In this document: positions 22,652-33,123 of the stretch, one piece after another | Layout: the number at the start of each line of letters is the position of its first letter | Numbering within the stretch: the first letter of the stretch is position 1 | NCBI GenBank assembly: GCA_026315105.1 | Contig: CM048744.1 | Coordinates: 367,557,159 to 367,621,158 of the forward strand | Length of the DNA stretch: 64,000 nt | Source of the DNA: Locusta migratoria | Lineage: Eukaryota; Arthropoda; Insecta; Orthoptera; Acrididae | Reading direction: 5' to 3' | Notes under the pieces: model-generated | Seen by the model: the letters and a program-made list of their open reading frames with translations, nothing else | What the model was told of the DNA's origin: nothing | Database searches by the model: none | Translations under genes and position numbers: made by a program

Positions 22652-25275
22652 TCATTATAAACTAAATCAGAGAGAATTTATAGCCACTATGAATGAATTA
22701 CTAATAATAGGAAGGGGAAAAAAGCAATAATAAATAAAATTAAAAAATAAATAAAAACAAAAAAATATACATATTTTTAAATTCGCCAGTGCCGGTCTAA
22801 AGCAGATTACTTGTATGACTTGATGGGCAAATTAAACTAAATTTTCTCAGTATAGGAAAGAGGTACATAAATGAAACTTAATATTTGAGAACCTTGTGTT
22901 GTTAGGTAAATATGTGCCAAGTTTCACGTTCATTATACTTCCAGTTCCTTATACATAAGAAGCCGAACTTTGAGATTTTTTCTAACAAATTTGCTTAACA
23001 TTTTCTGGCTGAATACAGCTCATAAGATTCTACGCTTCATTATTCCTAAGAGAACGCTTAATAGTTGTGCAAGGTAACGAGATTTTATTTATTCTAACAA
23101 AAGTTTGCCCGAAATGTAACAGCTCAAATTCGCCATAAATTCACGCTTACTGTGCACAATGTTGAAAATGAAGTCAAGCAAGTGTTTACATCTCACTCAG
23201 TATTATTTCGATGATAGTTAAACTTCACAAATGTTCATAGAGGACATGTACGATTGTTCACATAAAATTTCTTCGAAATCCCTGATGTTGGAGTGGGAAA
23301 ATATTCCAAAATTAGGCAATTTAACATGGGACTGACCCACGCCAGTAAGCAGTTAAAATGCACATAAGATCTGTCCCATAATACATTAGCAGATTGCAAG
23401 CCACATAAAAAGTATCGTGTTTCAATGATCATATTAGAAAATTCAGCACAGGGAGAGGGGGGTCGAGCGCGAGCTCAGCGCAGGCAGTGGTGAGTGCGGT
23501 TCCCCATTGGCACAAGTAGCGGGATTAGACGGCCTCAAGGGCGTGCTTGACCCAGCAGGAAAGATGCATGGTTTCAGCAACAAAAAGGTTAAAAACAACA
23601 GTTACGAATTATGAAAAGGTGTGTGGTTTAGTCTACAGCTAAGATGTTGTACTACCATGAGTCCAAAAATGATGATTTTCAACTGTATACTGTCATTAAA
23701 ATTGAATGAGGAGCATTAGGAAACTAAAAACTCAGGTGTAGACCTACCTATTTTTTTTTTTTCCTCAGATAAGGCAATGCTTGTAATAAAAAAATTGGTT
23801 GATAAAACAATGTGGGGTGGACTAATATACTCTCTGTCAATATTTCTTTCTATGTGAAAATCGGAAACATGGATTTTACCCGTCTCAACCCAGCCGGCAG
23901 TGTGAACGTGTGCCGGACAAGTGTAAGAAATCTGGCGCAGTGAGGACAGCTGCCTGTGCACAGCTGGCGGGGTTGCGTGCCAGCCAAGAGTGTCGATTCG
24001 CCTCATTTCAAGGACCGCTCTCGGCACGAGAGACTCTCGGGCGCAATGGTCCCACCAAGCGCTCCCGGCGGTGGGAACAAGGTCACGTTGGACCGTGACT
24101 AGGTAGAATGATCCAACTTGAGTTTTTAAGTGCACCCTTCAACCTTTTATCCCTTAAATTTCTGGGTGCGATTTAGATTCGGGTATTTGTTTTTCTCTTT
24201 CTTGGATTGAGACATTTTGTGTGTTCAGCTTAGGTTCAAGTAAATGTGTTAGATGGCATGCAACCTACAGCAGAACAGGTGATGCTACGACTTGAGTAGA
24301 CTGTTTATCCGGCAGAAGATAGACTTGTTTTATTCTACCAATTATCCACACATGCACAGTGGAGAAGATTAAAGAACTGATGTGCAGAATGGAATATTTC
24401 AAGCAGATTTCTAACACATAACACTAATAGTGTAGCTTCAACATTTTCACGTATTTAATGTTAATCCTATACATCACAAACGTGTGGTTTTTAAAGCTAC
24501 GAAATAAATTCCAGAATTCTGCCCCGAGTTTTCCTAGTATTTATTTCTAGGTTGAATGGCCATGCTGGAAACTGTCACAGTTCTGAAAGTTTCATCAAAC
24601 ATATTTAATAGTGCTTTCCTAAGGTAATCCTTATGATCTTCAAATGTGTGTTGCTGATAAATTCACATTATTTTTTAACTTCATTTACTATAAGGGGAGC
24701 CGGAACAATGAAAAATTGCAAAATTAACATTTTGTAAATATTTTCATTTATTAATTACTTGGAGTTTTCTGATTAAAACTAATCAAGTTTCACACTGCTC
24801 GCTGTCTTTAGGCAGAATTTCTTGGTGGAATTCGCCAGTGTTCTGCTTTCAAAAGTTGGCCTTGCTGTCTGTGACAAACGACTGTTCATATCTGTAAAAA
24901 TAAAGGACATGCCGTGTTTGTTGACTTGTGAAATTTTCTATGTCTTTGTTCTTTGGCCCAGCAATGTTGTGTATCTGATGAATTTTTCTCATATCTGATT
25001 TACGTATTTGGTTTGTGCATATAAATACACCCCATTTCAGCAAATGAGTGTATAAAAAAAAGATGCAATCAGTGGAAGAAGAAATACTTTATTCTTTGGA
25101 ATGCAGATGATGTTCCCTTTGCTTCTCAACCACTTCAAATCCGTGTAAGAAAACTACTTCCATTAAGAAACTCTTTCACAGCAAAAAAATTTGAAAACTA
25201 TGACTGTGACAGTAACAATATGAATGAAATAATTAATATTTCCTTGCTATCAAATATATTAATATATAGCGTACT
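22652..25275. other. No recognisable gene
   Basis: About 2.6 kb. It includes a very A-rich stretch (about 22710-22780) and two GC-richer islands (about 23450-23570 and 23890-24100) in AT-rich surroundings. ORFs of up to 139 codons occur at the second island on the minus strand, but no motif is recognised and no splice-bounded exon was convincing. Confidence 0.45.
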
Positions 25276-25379
25276 ATGCCAAGTTTCCAAAAGAAAGAGG
25301 ACGAGAAAATAGTCTATACTAATAATAAATCTGAAAATGTAGGCCTAGGCCTGTCACTGTTCACTTCAATCTTCAAAAC

Positions 25380-26110
25380 TACTGGACGAATCTTCATGCA
25401 GTTTTCACAGGGAAGATGAGAAAAGTTTGGATCAATATAAAGGCATAATTTTATAAAAATCGGATCACAAAAAGAAAAAGATATAGTAATTTTAAGTGTT
25501 TTCAGTAACCGTCATGGCTGTTTGTTCAACTATTAAAAACCTCTTATCTCCGAAACTACTTCACGAATTTGCATGGGGTTTTCACAGGCAACTGGAGTGT
25601 AACTGTTGATAACACACAGACCTCGTTTCTTAAAAATTGGATCACGGAAAAAAAGAATGTCATAATTTGAAATTTTTATCTACGATCGTCATGTACGTCT
25701 GTCTCTTTGAACATGTTTATCTCCAAACTTACTTTACGAATTTACATGGGGTTTTCACATGTTACTTGGGCATATTGTGTGATTACATAAAGGCTTCAAT
25801 AATTAGAATCAGATCAGAGAAAATAAAGATATAATTTAATCATTTGTTTAAAAGCCATTGTTGAGGCTAATCTGCAAACGTACTACACGAACTTTCATGG
25901 GTTTCCACAGGTAAATTGAGAAGAGATTGAAGAGTAACATAGGCTTCATTTCATCCAAATTGGATCAGAGGAAGGAAAGATATCGTAATTTGAAGTTTAA
26001 GTGTGTATTACGCTTATAAGTATGGTGTAATACAGCAAATCTCCAAGAGTACTATACAAACTTTCATGGGGCTTCATATGTCAACAGAGTGTACCTTGGG
26101 ACAACATACA
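25380..26110 (+). repeat. Degenerate minisatellite, unit ~150-177 bp, five copies
   Basis: The landmark ACGAATTTGCATGGGGTTTT (with variants) recurs at 25387, 25564, 25737, 25888 and 26057, giving spacings of 177, 173, 151 and 169 bp. Each unit also carries AAATCGGATCA(GAGAAAGGAAAGATAT)-like text. Another such segment (AAAATCGGATCAGCGGAAGG) lies at 27166. The decay suggests age. Internal tandem arrays of this kind are common inside Helitrons. Confidence 0.8.
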
Positions 26111-26653
26111 GAGGTTGCAACTTTTCAATGTGAAAAATAGTAATATTATCTAATTTGCATGAGTAGGGGAGGGTAAGAAGGCGTCCAAGGGGAGTAAGTG
26201 AATAAGGAATCACCAAAATTGTAAAAACAGTTTCTGTAAGACTACAGATAAGATAGGGGCAGCGTATTGTTATGTAAGTCTGACAAGTGCAATAGGAACG
26301 TGTGTGGGAGGGGGGTGGGGGTGGGGGGAGGTGGCAAAACTTAATAACTAATTACTTTCTTGCTGAAAACAAGAGCTGCACAGATTTCCAGATTAATATT
26401 TGTTTATTTCGCAGAAGCCCTCAAACAAGGATATCCTTGTGATGTGTGTTTTTCGCAGTGATTCATAATCATCGCTTCCATGAGGAGTAGATTTTTCTTG
26501 CAACAAAAACTTCCTCATTCTACAAGAAACGATGAAACAAGATAACATTTATTTATGAGTTTCTCTTGGTACTCTATTTTACAAATAAGAAATGTTCACC
26601 ACACACTTGGGCACAGCACTTTAACTCACAAAATTGTTTAGAGATATGATGCA

Positions 26654-26655
<2 letters not shown>

Positions 26656-26696
<41 letters not shown>
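26656..26696 (+). repeat. Poly(A) run of 41 bases preceded by AATAAA
   Basis: AATAAA merges into an unbroken A run. It could be the tail of a processed RNA insertion lying upstream, but I identified no source gene and no target duplication. Confidence 0.8.
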
Positions 26697-26699
<3 letters not shown>

Positions 26700-27786
26700 A
26701 AGAGAACTTCAGCTTTGAACACAGATTAATGATGTGGGATATATGATGAACATTGTTTGTTATTACTCACACAATTCACGATTTTCCCTATAGAAGCACA
26801 GCTACGAGTCAAGTGACACACCGTATTTCCGTTACTGTTGCTATATTCCACAATGGCGCGCCTTTGTGGATTCACCCTCTATGCTGAATTATGCAGTTTT
26901 CGAGTTCGCAGAAGTTACGATCAATACTGGAGATTTCTGAAAGTTCATGCTAGAAGGTGTTGCTCAAAACCAGTTTGCTTTTGTCGAACTCAGAAGGAAC
27001 CTAGTTTTACCAATGCAAAACAAATGAGGCAGATTTGTTATTTAAACCTGAAAATCTGAATTCGAGCCACTCAAATCGTAAACTCGTAATTTAAACAATT
27101 TTTGTAACAATTATGATTAAATCATAATGGTTGAAACCTCTGCAACATATAAGCTTCATTTCAACAAAATCGGATCAGCGGAAGGAAAGATATCATAATT
27201 TGTAGTTTCTGGTGTATGCTATGCTTGAATTGCAGCGTAGTATAGCAAAGATACGATAGAGGTGCTGTTACCTACATAGTATTCTAACCTCCTTGCAAAT
27301 AACTAATAGATGGTGATGCTGTGTTTTTTATTCACATAACTAAGGTGTAATACAGTGAAACTAGGGCTACGATTTTCCTTACGGCAGCAGTGTAGTGTAC
27401 TGATGTTGGCAATGGCCGCTGAATGCTTTTTCAAAAATCAGTCATATAGAATGAAGTTAATTATTATTTAAGTTCACGATGAAATAAATAATTTATGCTG
27501 TTCTGGTCAGTAAATTCATCCTCCTAAAGCGAAAGGTTCATTGCCAACAATAGTAAAATAAATTGTTGCCACTGCAAGTAAAATTTAATCCAGGTAGGAA
27601 ACACATTTTTTTTTCCTTCCAACCTGTATCCCATATGCTTTGCAATGTTATGGAGAGGGGAAAAAAAAAAACTGCATCTTTCGATGGGTGTAATCACTAA
27701 ATTGTACAAAGAGTAGAAATATCTATGGAGTGACCATTGTGTTCTGTGCATCTTCTCAACATTAAGCTGGAACTACCGTGTGGTAT

Positions 27787-28036
27787 CAGTGGTGTATCCG
27801 GGGAGGGGGGAGGGGGCTGTCCAGCTGCAGCCCTCCCCAGACCCCTCTGGAGCCAGAGCTCCCACCCCAGATCTTGCTGCAGTCTCTCGTATGAGTAAAA
27901 GCACAACTCCCCCGCCCCCCTGCCACCTTAGAAATCACGTCATCTTGGTGATTGACGTCAGCCCAACTCCCCCGCCCCTCCAGAACACGATTTGATCTCA
28001 GCCAATCCCCCCAATATGATCCTGGATACACTACTG
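27787..28036. mobile_element. hAT-like MITE, 250 bp, GC-rich
   Basis: Termini CAGTGGTGTATCCGGG (27787-27802) and the complement of CCTGGATACACTACTG (28021-28036) are 16-bp inverted repeats in CAGTGG form. The flanking 8-mers TGTGGTAT and CGCGATAT differ only by transitions, consistent with a decayed 8-bp target duplication. The interior has a duplicated ACTCCCCCGCCCC motif. ORFs here on both strands are by-products of GC content. Confidence 0.65.
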
Positions 28037-29410
28037 CGCGATATTAAGACAAATCCACTCTTTCCACAAATTTATTTGCTCTTATGATTGGTTTGTACCA
28101 CATTGGCTGCAAAGAAGCCCCACCTTCTTTTCCTAGAGCAAGCACATAACATGAAATAATATCTAAATAAATGTGTCACAGAAGCAACAAGAAAGTTGAG
28201 GAAGCGTTGCTAAAGGGGCCATTTACACATAGTCATCCATCTTAACCAAACAAAAAAGGACCAAGATAAAGTCAGCAATTATTAGATTTTTCCCAATATC
28301 ATGAGACATTTCCAACTTAATGTCGAGGACACAAAATCTGTTCTGCACATCTGAATGCTCACTCCAGATGTATTTCTGATCTGTGCCTGCCACTAGAGAT
28401 AACACACACACTTGAGCGACAAACTCAACAGAAACCTCTCTGCTTTCATAATTGTTCGGTACAATATTGTGATTAAAATTCGTAATTACTTACTTTTGGT
28501 GAGGACCACATTAGGACAGAGAAAGACGTTATCTTTTGCAGAGAGAATAGTACTTAAGAGTTATAATCCGACTTCTGAATGTATACTGTAGTTCTATTAC
28601 TTAAGGCAGAATTCAACTTCATGCTTTACGAAGTAATCACTGCAAAATGTGGGGACATGTATTAGCTGAAATAGTGGCCGATGCTGCTAACACAGTCAAG
28701 ACAATTCACTGGAAACACTATATTTATTGGAAAGTTCTATACAGATGATCAGCTGACGCCATTCCTTCAATGATTACCCAGACTTACTTTATCATACATT
28801 GACACCACCGAAACTTCTTATTTAAAAAACTTCTCTATTGATTGAATTACCAGACTTTCAGCATCTGTCGAGTTTTCGATAATGGGGAGCACTGCATACA
28901 GAATAACTTCATTGTCCCCAGTGCAACATACTAATACTTCAACATACACTTACTGTGAGAGAAACAGTTTAGTACTACACCATAGAACCAATACACGGCA
29001 CTGTTATTGTTATTACTATTTCTCATCTCAACAACAGAAGTGTTTTCAGGAGTTTAGGCCATACATAAGGCGGCCATCTTTCTCAACTTTCAAATGGTTG
29101 GCCGCCTTAGCCAAACAGAGAATTACACACCACAGTATTAACTTTATGAACACAACCTAACATTAAATTTACATAGTACAGACATAAATTAATTTCACTT
29201 TTTGTTTGAAAAACTTTATGAACATTCATCATTATCGACAATGACTTCTACTTCAATTTGACATCTTGGCTAGGAGAACTGAGTTTATTGATAAGAGTGA
29301 TCCAACAAGAATTCTGTTTCTGCTGACCTAGGTCCAGAACTCTAAAAAACTATGATATACAAAGGTCCCTCTTTAACAACCCTTGCAAAGCACGGGCATA
29401 TACTGGTAAG
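28037..29410. other. Interior of Helitron candidate without recognisable gene
   Basis: Anonymous AT-rich DNA. The minus-strand reading at 28411-28223, extended upstream as EVSVEFVAQ then VCVLSLVAGTDQKYIW, is an open stretch without a domain I recognise and without good splice sites. The plus-strand ORF 28882-29160 is likewise unrecognised. Confidence 0.35.
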
Positions 29411-29429
29411 CTAGTTTCACATATTGGTT

Positions 29430-30560
29430 TGGCATGTAAAATGTAACTGACGTGTGACAAATGTGGTGGACAGGTTTTGTTTTATAAATACAATAGCATT
29501 CCTCGTAGTGCTAATATTGGAAAGAAGGTGTATGACATAAATGTTATGCTAGTCTATGGCTTGCATTTCATAGGAAAGGGGCAGTGCTGTAGGAGCTATG
29601 TCATACCAAGGAGGAACATAATGAAGATTGTGAAGCGAATTTTCATAGCGCAAGTGAAACGATGAAAGTAGAGGGAATAAAAAGGATTTTTTCCACAGTA
29701 GAGGAGAGAGATAATGTATGATATACAAACTATCTAGGAAAGAGTGATTCTCAGGGATATAAAACTGAAGAGTACCTCAAACCTTATGGCAATGAAATTC
29801 ACATTTTAAAATAGAAATGCACTGGACATGAGCAGAAGCACCTGCGGGCTCACTTGGGCAAACTGAAGCAGACAATGGGACCCCTGAAGCTTAGTGATGG
29901 TAAAACCCTTGAAGGAAGGAGGAGAATGACAGATGAAACAATTGTCAGATTGCAGAGGTATTGTGAGTGTTCAATTCGGCAAAATACAGCAAGCATTGAG
30001 CATATGAGGAAAGCAATATGGGTTTTATGTTTTCATACACGATACTGCCATCAACAAATGACCACCCACAACATGCACTGTGTCCCACAGGTCCCAATAT
30101 CGCCATAAAAACAGTTTGCCAGTTGCTGTAATTGATGTAATTACACCCATATTCAGGAAAAATTCCTAGATGCAGAGACACAAAATCCCAATGAAAGTGT
30201 GAACAATTTGACTTTGATTAGGATTCCAGAAACAGTGTTTATACACATAAAAACTTGCACTTTGGAGTGTATGATGTATTTGCAACATACAATGCAGGGT
30301 ACATTATAAAACATGATGTGATGAAAGGTATTGGTTTCCAACTAGGGCACAACACCATTTCCACAATGTGTCTAATTGATGAAGAAAGACTATGAGGTAC
30401 TGCAAGGAGAGACAAAAGTCTACAGCATGCAGTAAAATGGGACACGACCTGTGAGAAGAAAACTAAAACTACAAAAAGAAGAGGATGCTGATGAACCATC
30501 ATATAGAGTGGGAACGTATTTAAAATTTTGGAAGCCACTTCCCACAAGTTTCAAACTTTC
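29430..30560 (+). pseudogene. Mutator-like transposase remnant
   Basis: Successive frames read LTCDKCGGQVLFYKY, YDINVMLVYGLHFIGKGQCC, KLSDGKTLEGRRRMTDETIV, RLQRYCECSIRQNTASIEHM and KAIWVLCFHT. They continue TQNPNESVNN, the HFGVYD block, and GIGFQLGHNTISTMCLIDEE. This order (zinc-like CxxC, then YDIN-RLVYG-IGKG, then a D-G-K-T catalytic region, then NESVNN) is that of a Mutator-like transposase family widespread in insects, recalled and not searched. Stops and frameshifts are frequent. The ORF has no clear start and begins just after the proposed Helitron 3' end. Confidence 0.65.
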
Positions 30561-30599
30561 ATATTTAAGTAACATTTCTCAGAACTACTAAGAGAAGAT

Positions 30600-31480
30600 G
30601 AATCAAAAATTATACAAAATATTGTTAATTGATTTCATCCATTGTTATAACAAATTGTAAAAATATTGTTACGGAGTTATAGAAAAAAAGGCAAAATTTT
30701 AGAGAAAAAATTGGCGACATATAAAAAAATTGAAGAAGAAGAAAAACAATAAATATTTCTTAACATGGCATTACAACTTTGCAGAGAAATACTGATTGAA
30801 CATATTATCCATATTTGAGCCATATGTTTAATGGTTTAACAAAAAATGTTACTTGTATTTGCTGAAATTAACATGGATATAATGTTCTTTCTCCCCTTAA
30901 TAGCTTAAAATGAATCATCAAGAGTGTCTGAGCCATTTTCACAATAATGGTGAACAAGATTCTAAAAAATAAAATTAAAAAAAAAATAATAATAATAAAA
31001 TCAATCAAAAATAATAAAAAATCAATCCCAGTATTTCATCAAAAGAAATGGACAATTATCAACAAATGCCATTTCCTCCTTTTCAAAAATCTTTATAGTT
31101 TGTCAAGATGCACCAGAAAAATGATGCTTGGCTACCAAAAGTGTCAATTGTATTAAGAGCAGTTATTCCAATTACTATGAAAATTATTATACTATTTATG
31201 AAATCTACTCTGCTAAAAAAAATTGAATTTTGCACAACCTACAGTTCACAATCTTCACCCAGTGAAGGCTTTATTTATCACTATTCATCACAGTTGCTAT
31301 GCAGCAGTAAAGAAAGTATTGCAGCATATTTTAAAGAATTTGAAAAAATTAAAGCACAATGCATAGGAACTTTACAAATACCAAATTCAGAGGAGATATC
31401 AAAATTTTATTTAAAACTGATAGCACAACACTATCTCATTACATTCTCAAGATATTGCTTTCATTTCCAATGAATGAACC
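30600..31480. other. AT-rich region, no recognisable gene
   Basis: Contains an A-rich stretch (about 30960-31025). The 121-codon ORF at 31108-31473 has no recognisable motif and its composition follows the AT bias. Confidence 0.4.
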
Positions 31481-31485
31481 CTTGT

Positions 31486-31838
31486 GCCAGGAAGTTTCAT
31501 ATCAGTGCAAACTCTGCTGCAGAGTGAAAGTTTCATTCTGGAAACATCCCTTAGGTTGTGGCTAAGCCATGTCTCCACCATATCCTTTCTTCCTGGAGTG
31601 CTAGTCTTGCAAGTTTTGCAGGAGAACTTCTGTGAAGTTTGGAAAGTAGGAGGTGAGGTACTGGCAGAAGTAAAGTTGTGAGGCGGCATCGTGAGTCGTG
31701 TCGGGGTAGCTCAGTCGGTAGAGCGCTTGTCCGCGAAAGGCAAAGGTCTCAGGTTCGAGTCCCGGCATGCAATTTTAATCTGCCAGGAAGTTTCATATCA
31801 GCGCACACTCTGCTGCAGAGTAAAAGTTTCATTCCAGA
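31486..31838 (+). mobile_element. tRNA-cored element with ~55-bp terminal direct repeats
   Basis: Direct repeats at 31486-31541 and 31782-31836 share GCCAGGAAGTTTCATATCAG, CTCTGCTGCAGAGT and AAAGTTTCATTC. Between them lie about 160 bp of unique text and a tRNA-like unit at 31701-31772 with A-box TAGCTCAGTCGG-type and B-box AGGTTCGAGTCCC. The T-stem is partly decayed. The layout resembles a miniature terminal-repeat (TRIM-like) element or one period of a tandem repeat containing a tRNA head. I recall the same arrangement being abundant in Schistocerca but cannot verify it here. Confidence 0.7.
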
Positions 31839-31932
31839 TGAAAAATGCTCCTGTCAGAGCACAAAAAAATAAATATGTTCCTGTTTAAGCAACACTGATA
31901 GAAATACCTACACTATAATATTATACTGATAG

Positions 31933-32677
31933 AAAAGTTGGGAACCAGCTGTCTCAATCCCCCTTTCTCACCAAAGATTTTCGCATGTGAACACATTCAC
32001 ACTTCTTTGTGCTGAAAGGAAGCAGTCTCAGTAGGAGAGAAATAGAGAACAGATAGTTGCTGTGGGAGAGAGGCAGTGACAGTAAAAAGCATAAATGGAT
32101 CACGATAGTAACAGTGGAAGCAAAAGAGAGACATGAGAGAGATAAATCGAAAAAATGATATGAACATAAGCTTTGGAGATATGGATCCTCCAAACCAGCT
32201 GACTTAATAACAACATTTTGGTTGCTTTCCCCCATTTCCCAACCTGTGTTGGTTTCTCCGTCAAGGAGTTAGAAGCCCAAGCAAAAGCATCCACAAGGAT
32301 AGGTATAAAGAGGAGATAATCATGATTAAAGAAACAGAGGAGACTGTGAGAAAGAAAGAGGCAGTAGCAATGCAAGAGAAAAATAATGGGACAAAAACAA
32401 TGACAGAAAGAGGCAGCAAAATGGAGAGAAATGGATGAAGGCAGTGGCAATGGGTGACAGACAGAAGAGAGTGCTAATGGGAGAAAAACAAGACAAAGGA
32501 GAGAGAAAGACAGTGGCAGTGAAAGGGATATGGTGTGTGTGAAACCTTCTTTATGATGAGAGACTGTGTAAAAGGATTTAGCATGTTCTATGTTAATGAA
32601 GCATGAATACATTTAAATGCCAAAATTTTTCGTGACGATGGCAGAATGAATACTGACGCAGCTGGTTCCCCACTTTT
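31933..32677. mobile_element. 745-bp TIR element with polypurine interior
   Basis: The left end AAAAGTTGGGAACCAGCTG and the complement of the right end CAGCTGGTTCCCCACTTTT are inverted repeats. The interior (about 32020-32560) is strongly purine-biased on the plus strand with imperfect GAGAGAAAGAGGCAGTGGCA-type units, which explains the long Leu/Ser-rich ORF on the minus strand (32612-32100). No transposase or clear target duplication was found. Confidence 0.6.
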
Positions 32678-32679
32678 GT

Positions 32680-33120
32680 GTCAGTGTTGTTGAATCATGA
32701 ACATATTTGTCTTTCATATTCTCTGACAACACCATTTTTCACCCGGTAGAGAAATGAGCATATTTCACAAAAATATACAGGCTATTAGAGATAAAGTTAG
32801 TTAACTGCTTATAGATTTTGGCTGTCATTACCGCAATTTCAGAGTACTTCTTAAACACTTTCACAATTCAAAGACTTCTATGTATGTGAAAGGTGACATT
32901 TCAGTTGAGTACCTTGATGTTTCTAAACACTGGAAGGATAAGATATTTAAGTGTTGTGCCGGTGCAGTTGATTTCAGTGGAGCTATACTTCTAACTGTTC
33001 TTATTTATGTCCCCCGACTCTGATTTTCTAACATTCACACATTAAAATTCATACTGTTTTGTGTTTCCTGTAACAAATTATAAATGGTTGTGGGTATACA
33101 TAACAACTCTTATAAGTAAC
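32680..33120. other. No recognisable gene
   Basis: AT-rich spacer between the polypurine element and the hAT terminus at 33124. No motif or repeat identified. Confidence 0.4.
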
Positions 33121-33123
33121 ATG

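Larger units (their letters stand above)
25313..29414 (+). mobile_element. Helitron candidate (non-autonomous)
   Basis: The 5' end reads TCTATACTAATAATAAATCT, the form common at insect Helitron 5' ends (TC start). The proposed 3' end has a stem-loop CCCTTGC-AAA-GCACGGG, then ends CTAG at 29411-29414 followed by T, as expected for insertion between A and T. No Rep/helicase coding region is present. The interior contains a degenerate minisatellite (25380-26110), a further copy of the same unit at about 27110-27260, a poly(A) run and a small hAT-like MITE. The base before the 5' TC is G, not A, and the ends are 4.1 kb apart, so a composite of two elements is possible. Confidence 0.5.

Noticed and set aside
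25380..26110. CRISPR-like array
   Set aside because: Units of 150-177 bp are degenerate throughout, with no short constant repeat and variable spacer pattern; eukaryotic context.
28223..28411. Possible second host exon on the minus strand
   Set aside because: Open and of moderate complexity, but no donor or acceptor of quality and no similarity to the SMG6 segment expected next.
30239..30547. 102-codon minus-strand ORF
   Set aside because: Lies opposite the Mutator-like transposase text, which has recognisable motifs; the minus frame has none.
31701..31772. Functional tRNA gene
   Set aside because: T-stem and acceptor do not pair and it is embedded in a direct-repeat element.
32100..32612. 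170-codon Leu/Ser-rich minus-strand ORF that looks like membrane segments
   Set aside because: It is the antisense of a polypurine repeat inside a TIR element; apparent hydrophobicity follows from CT-rich codons.
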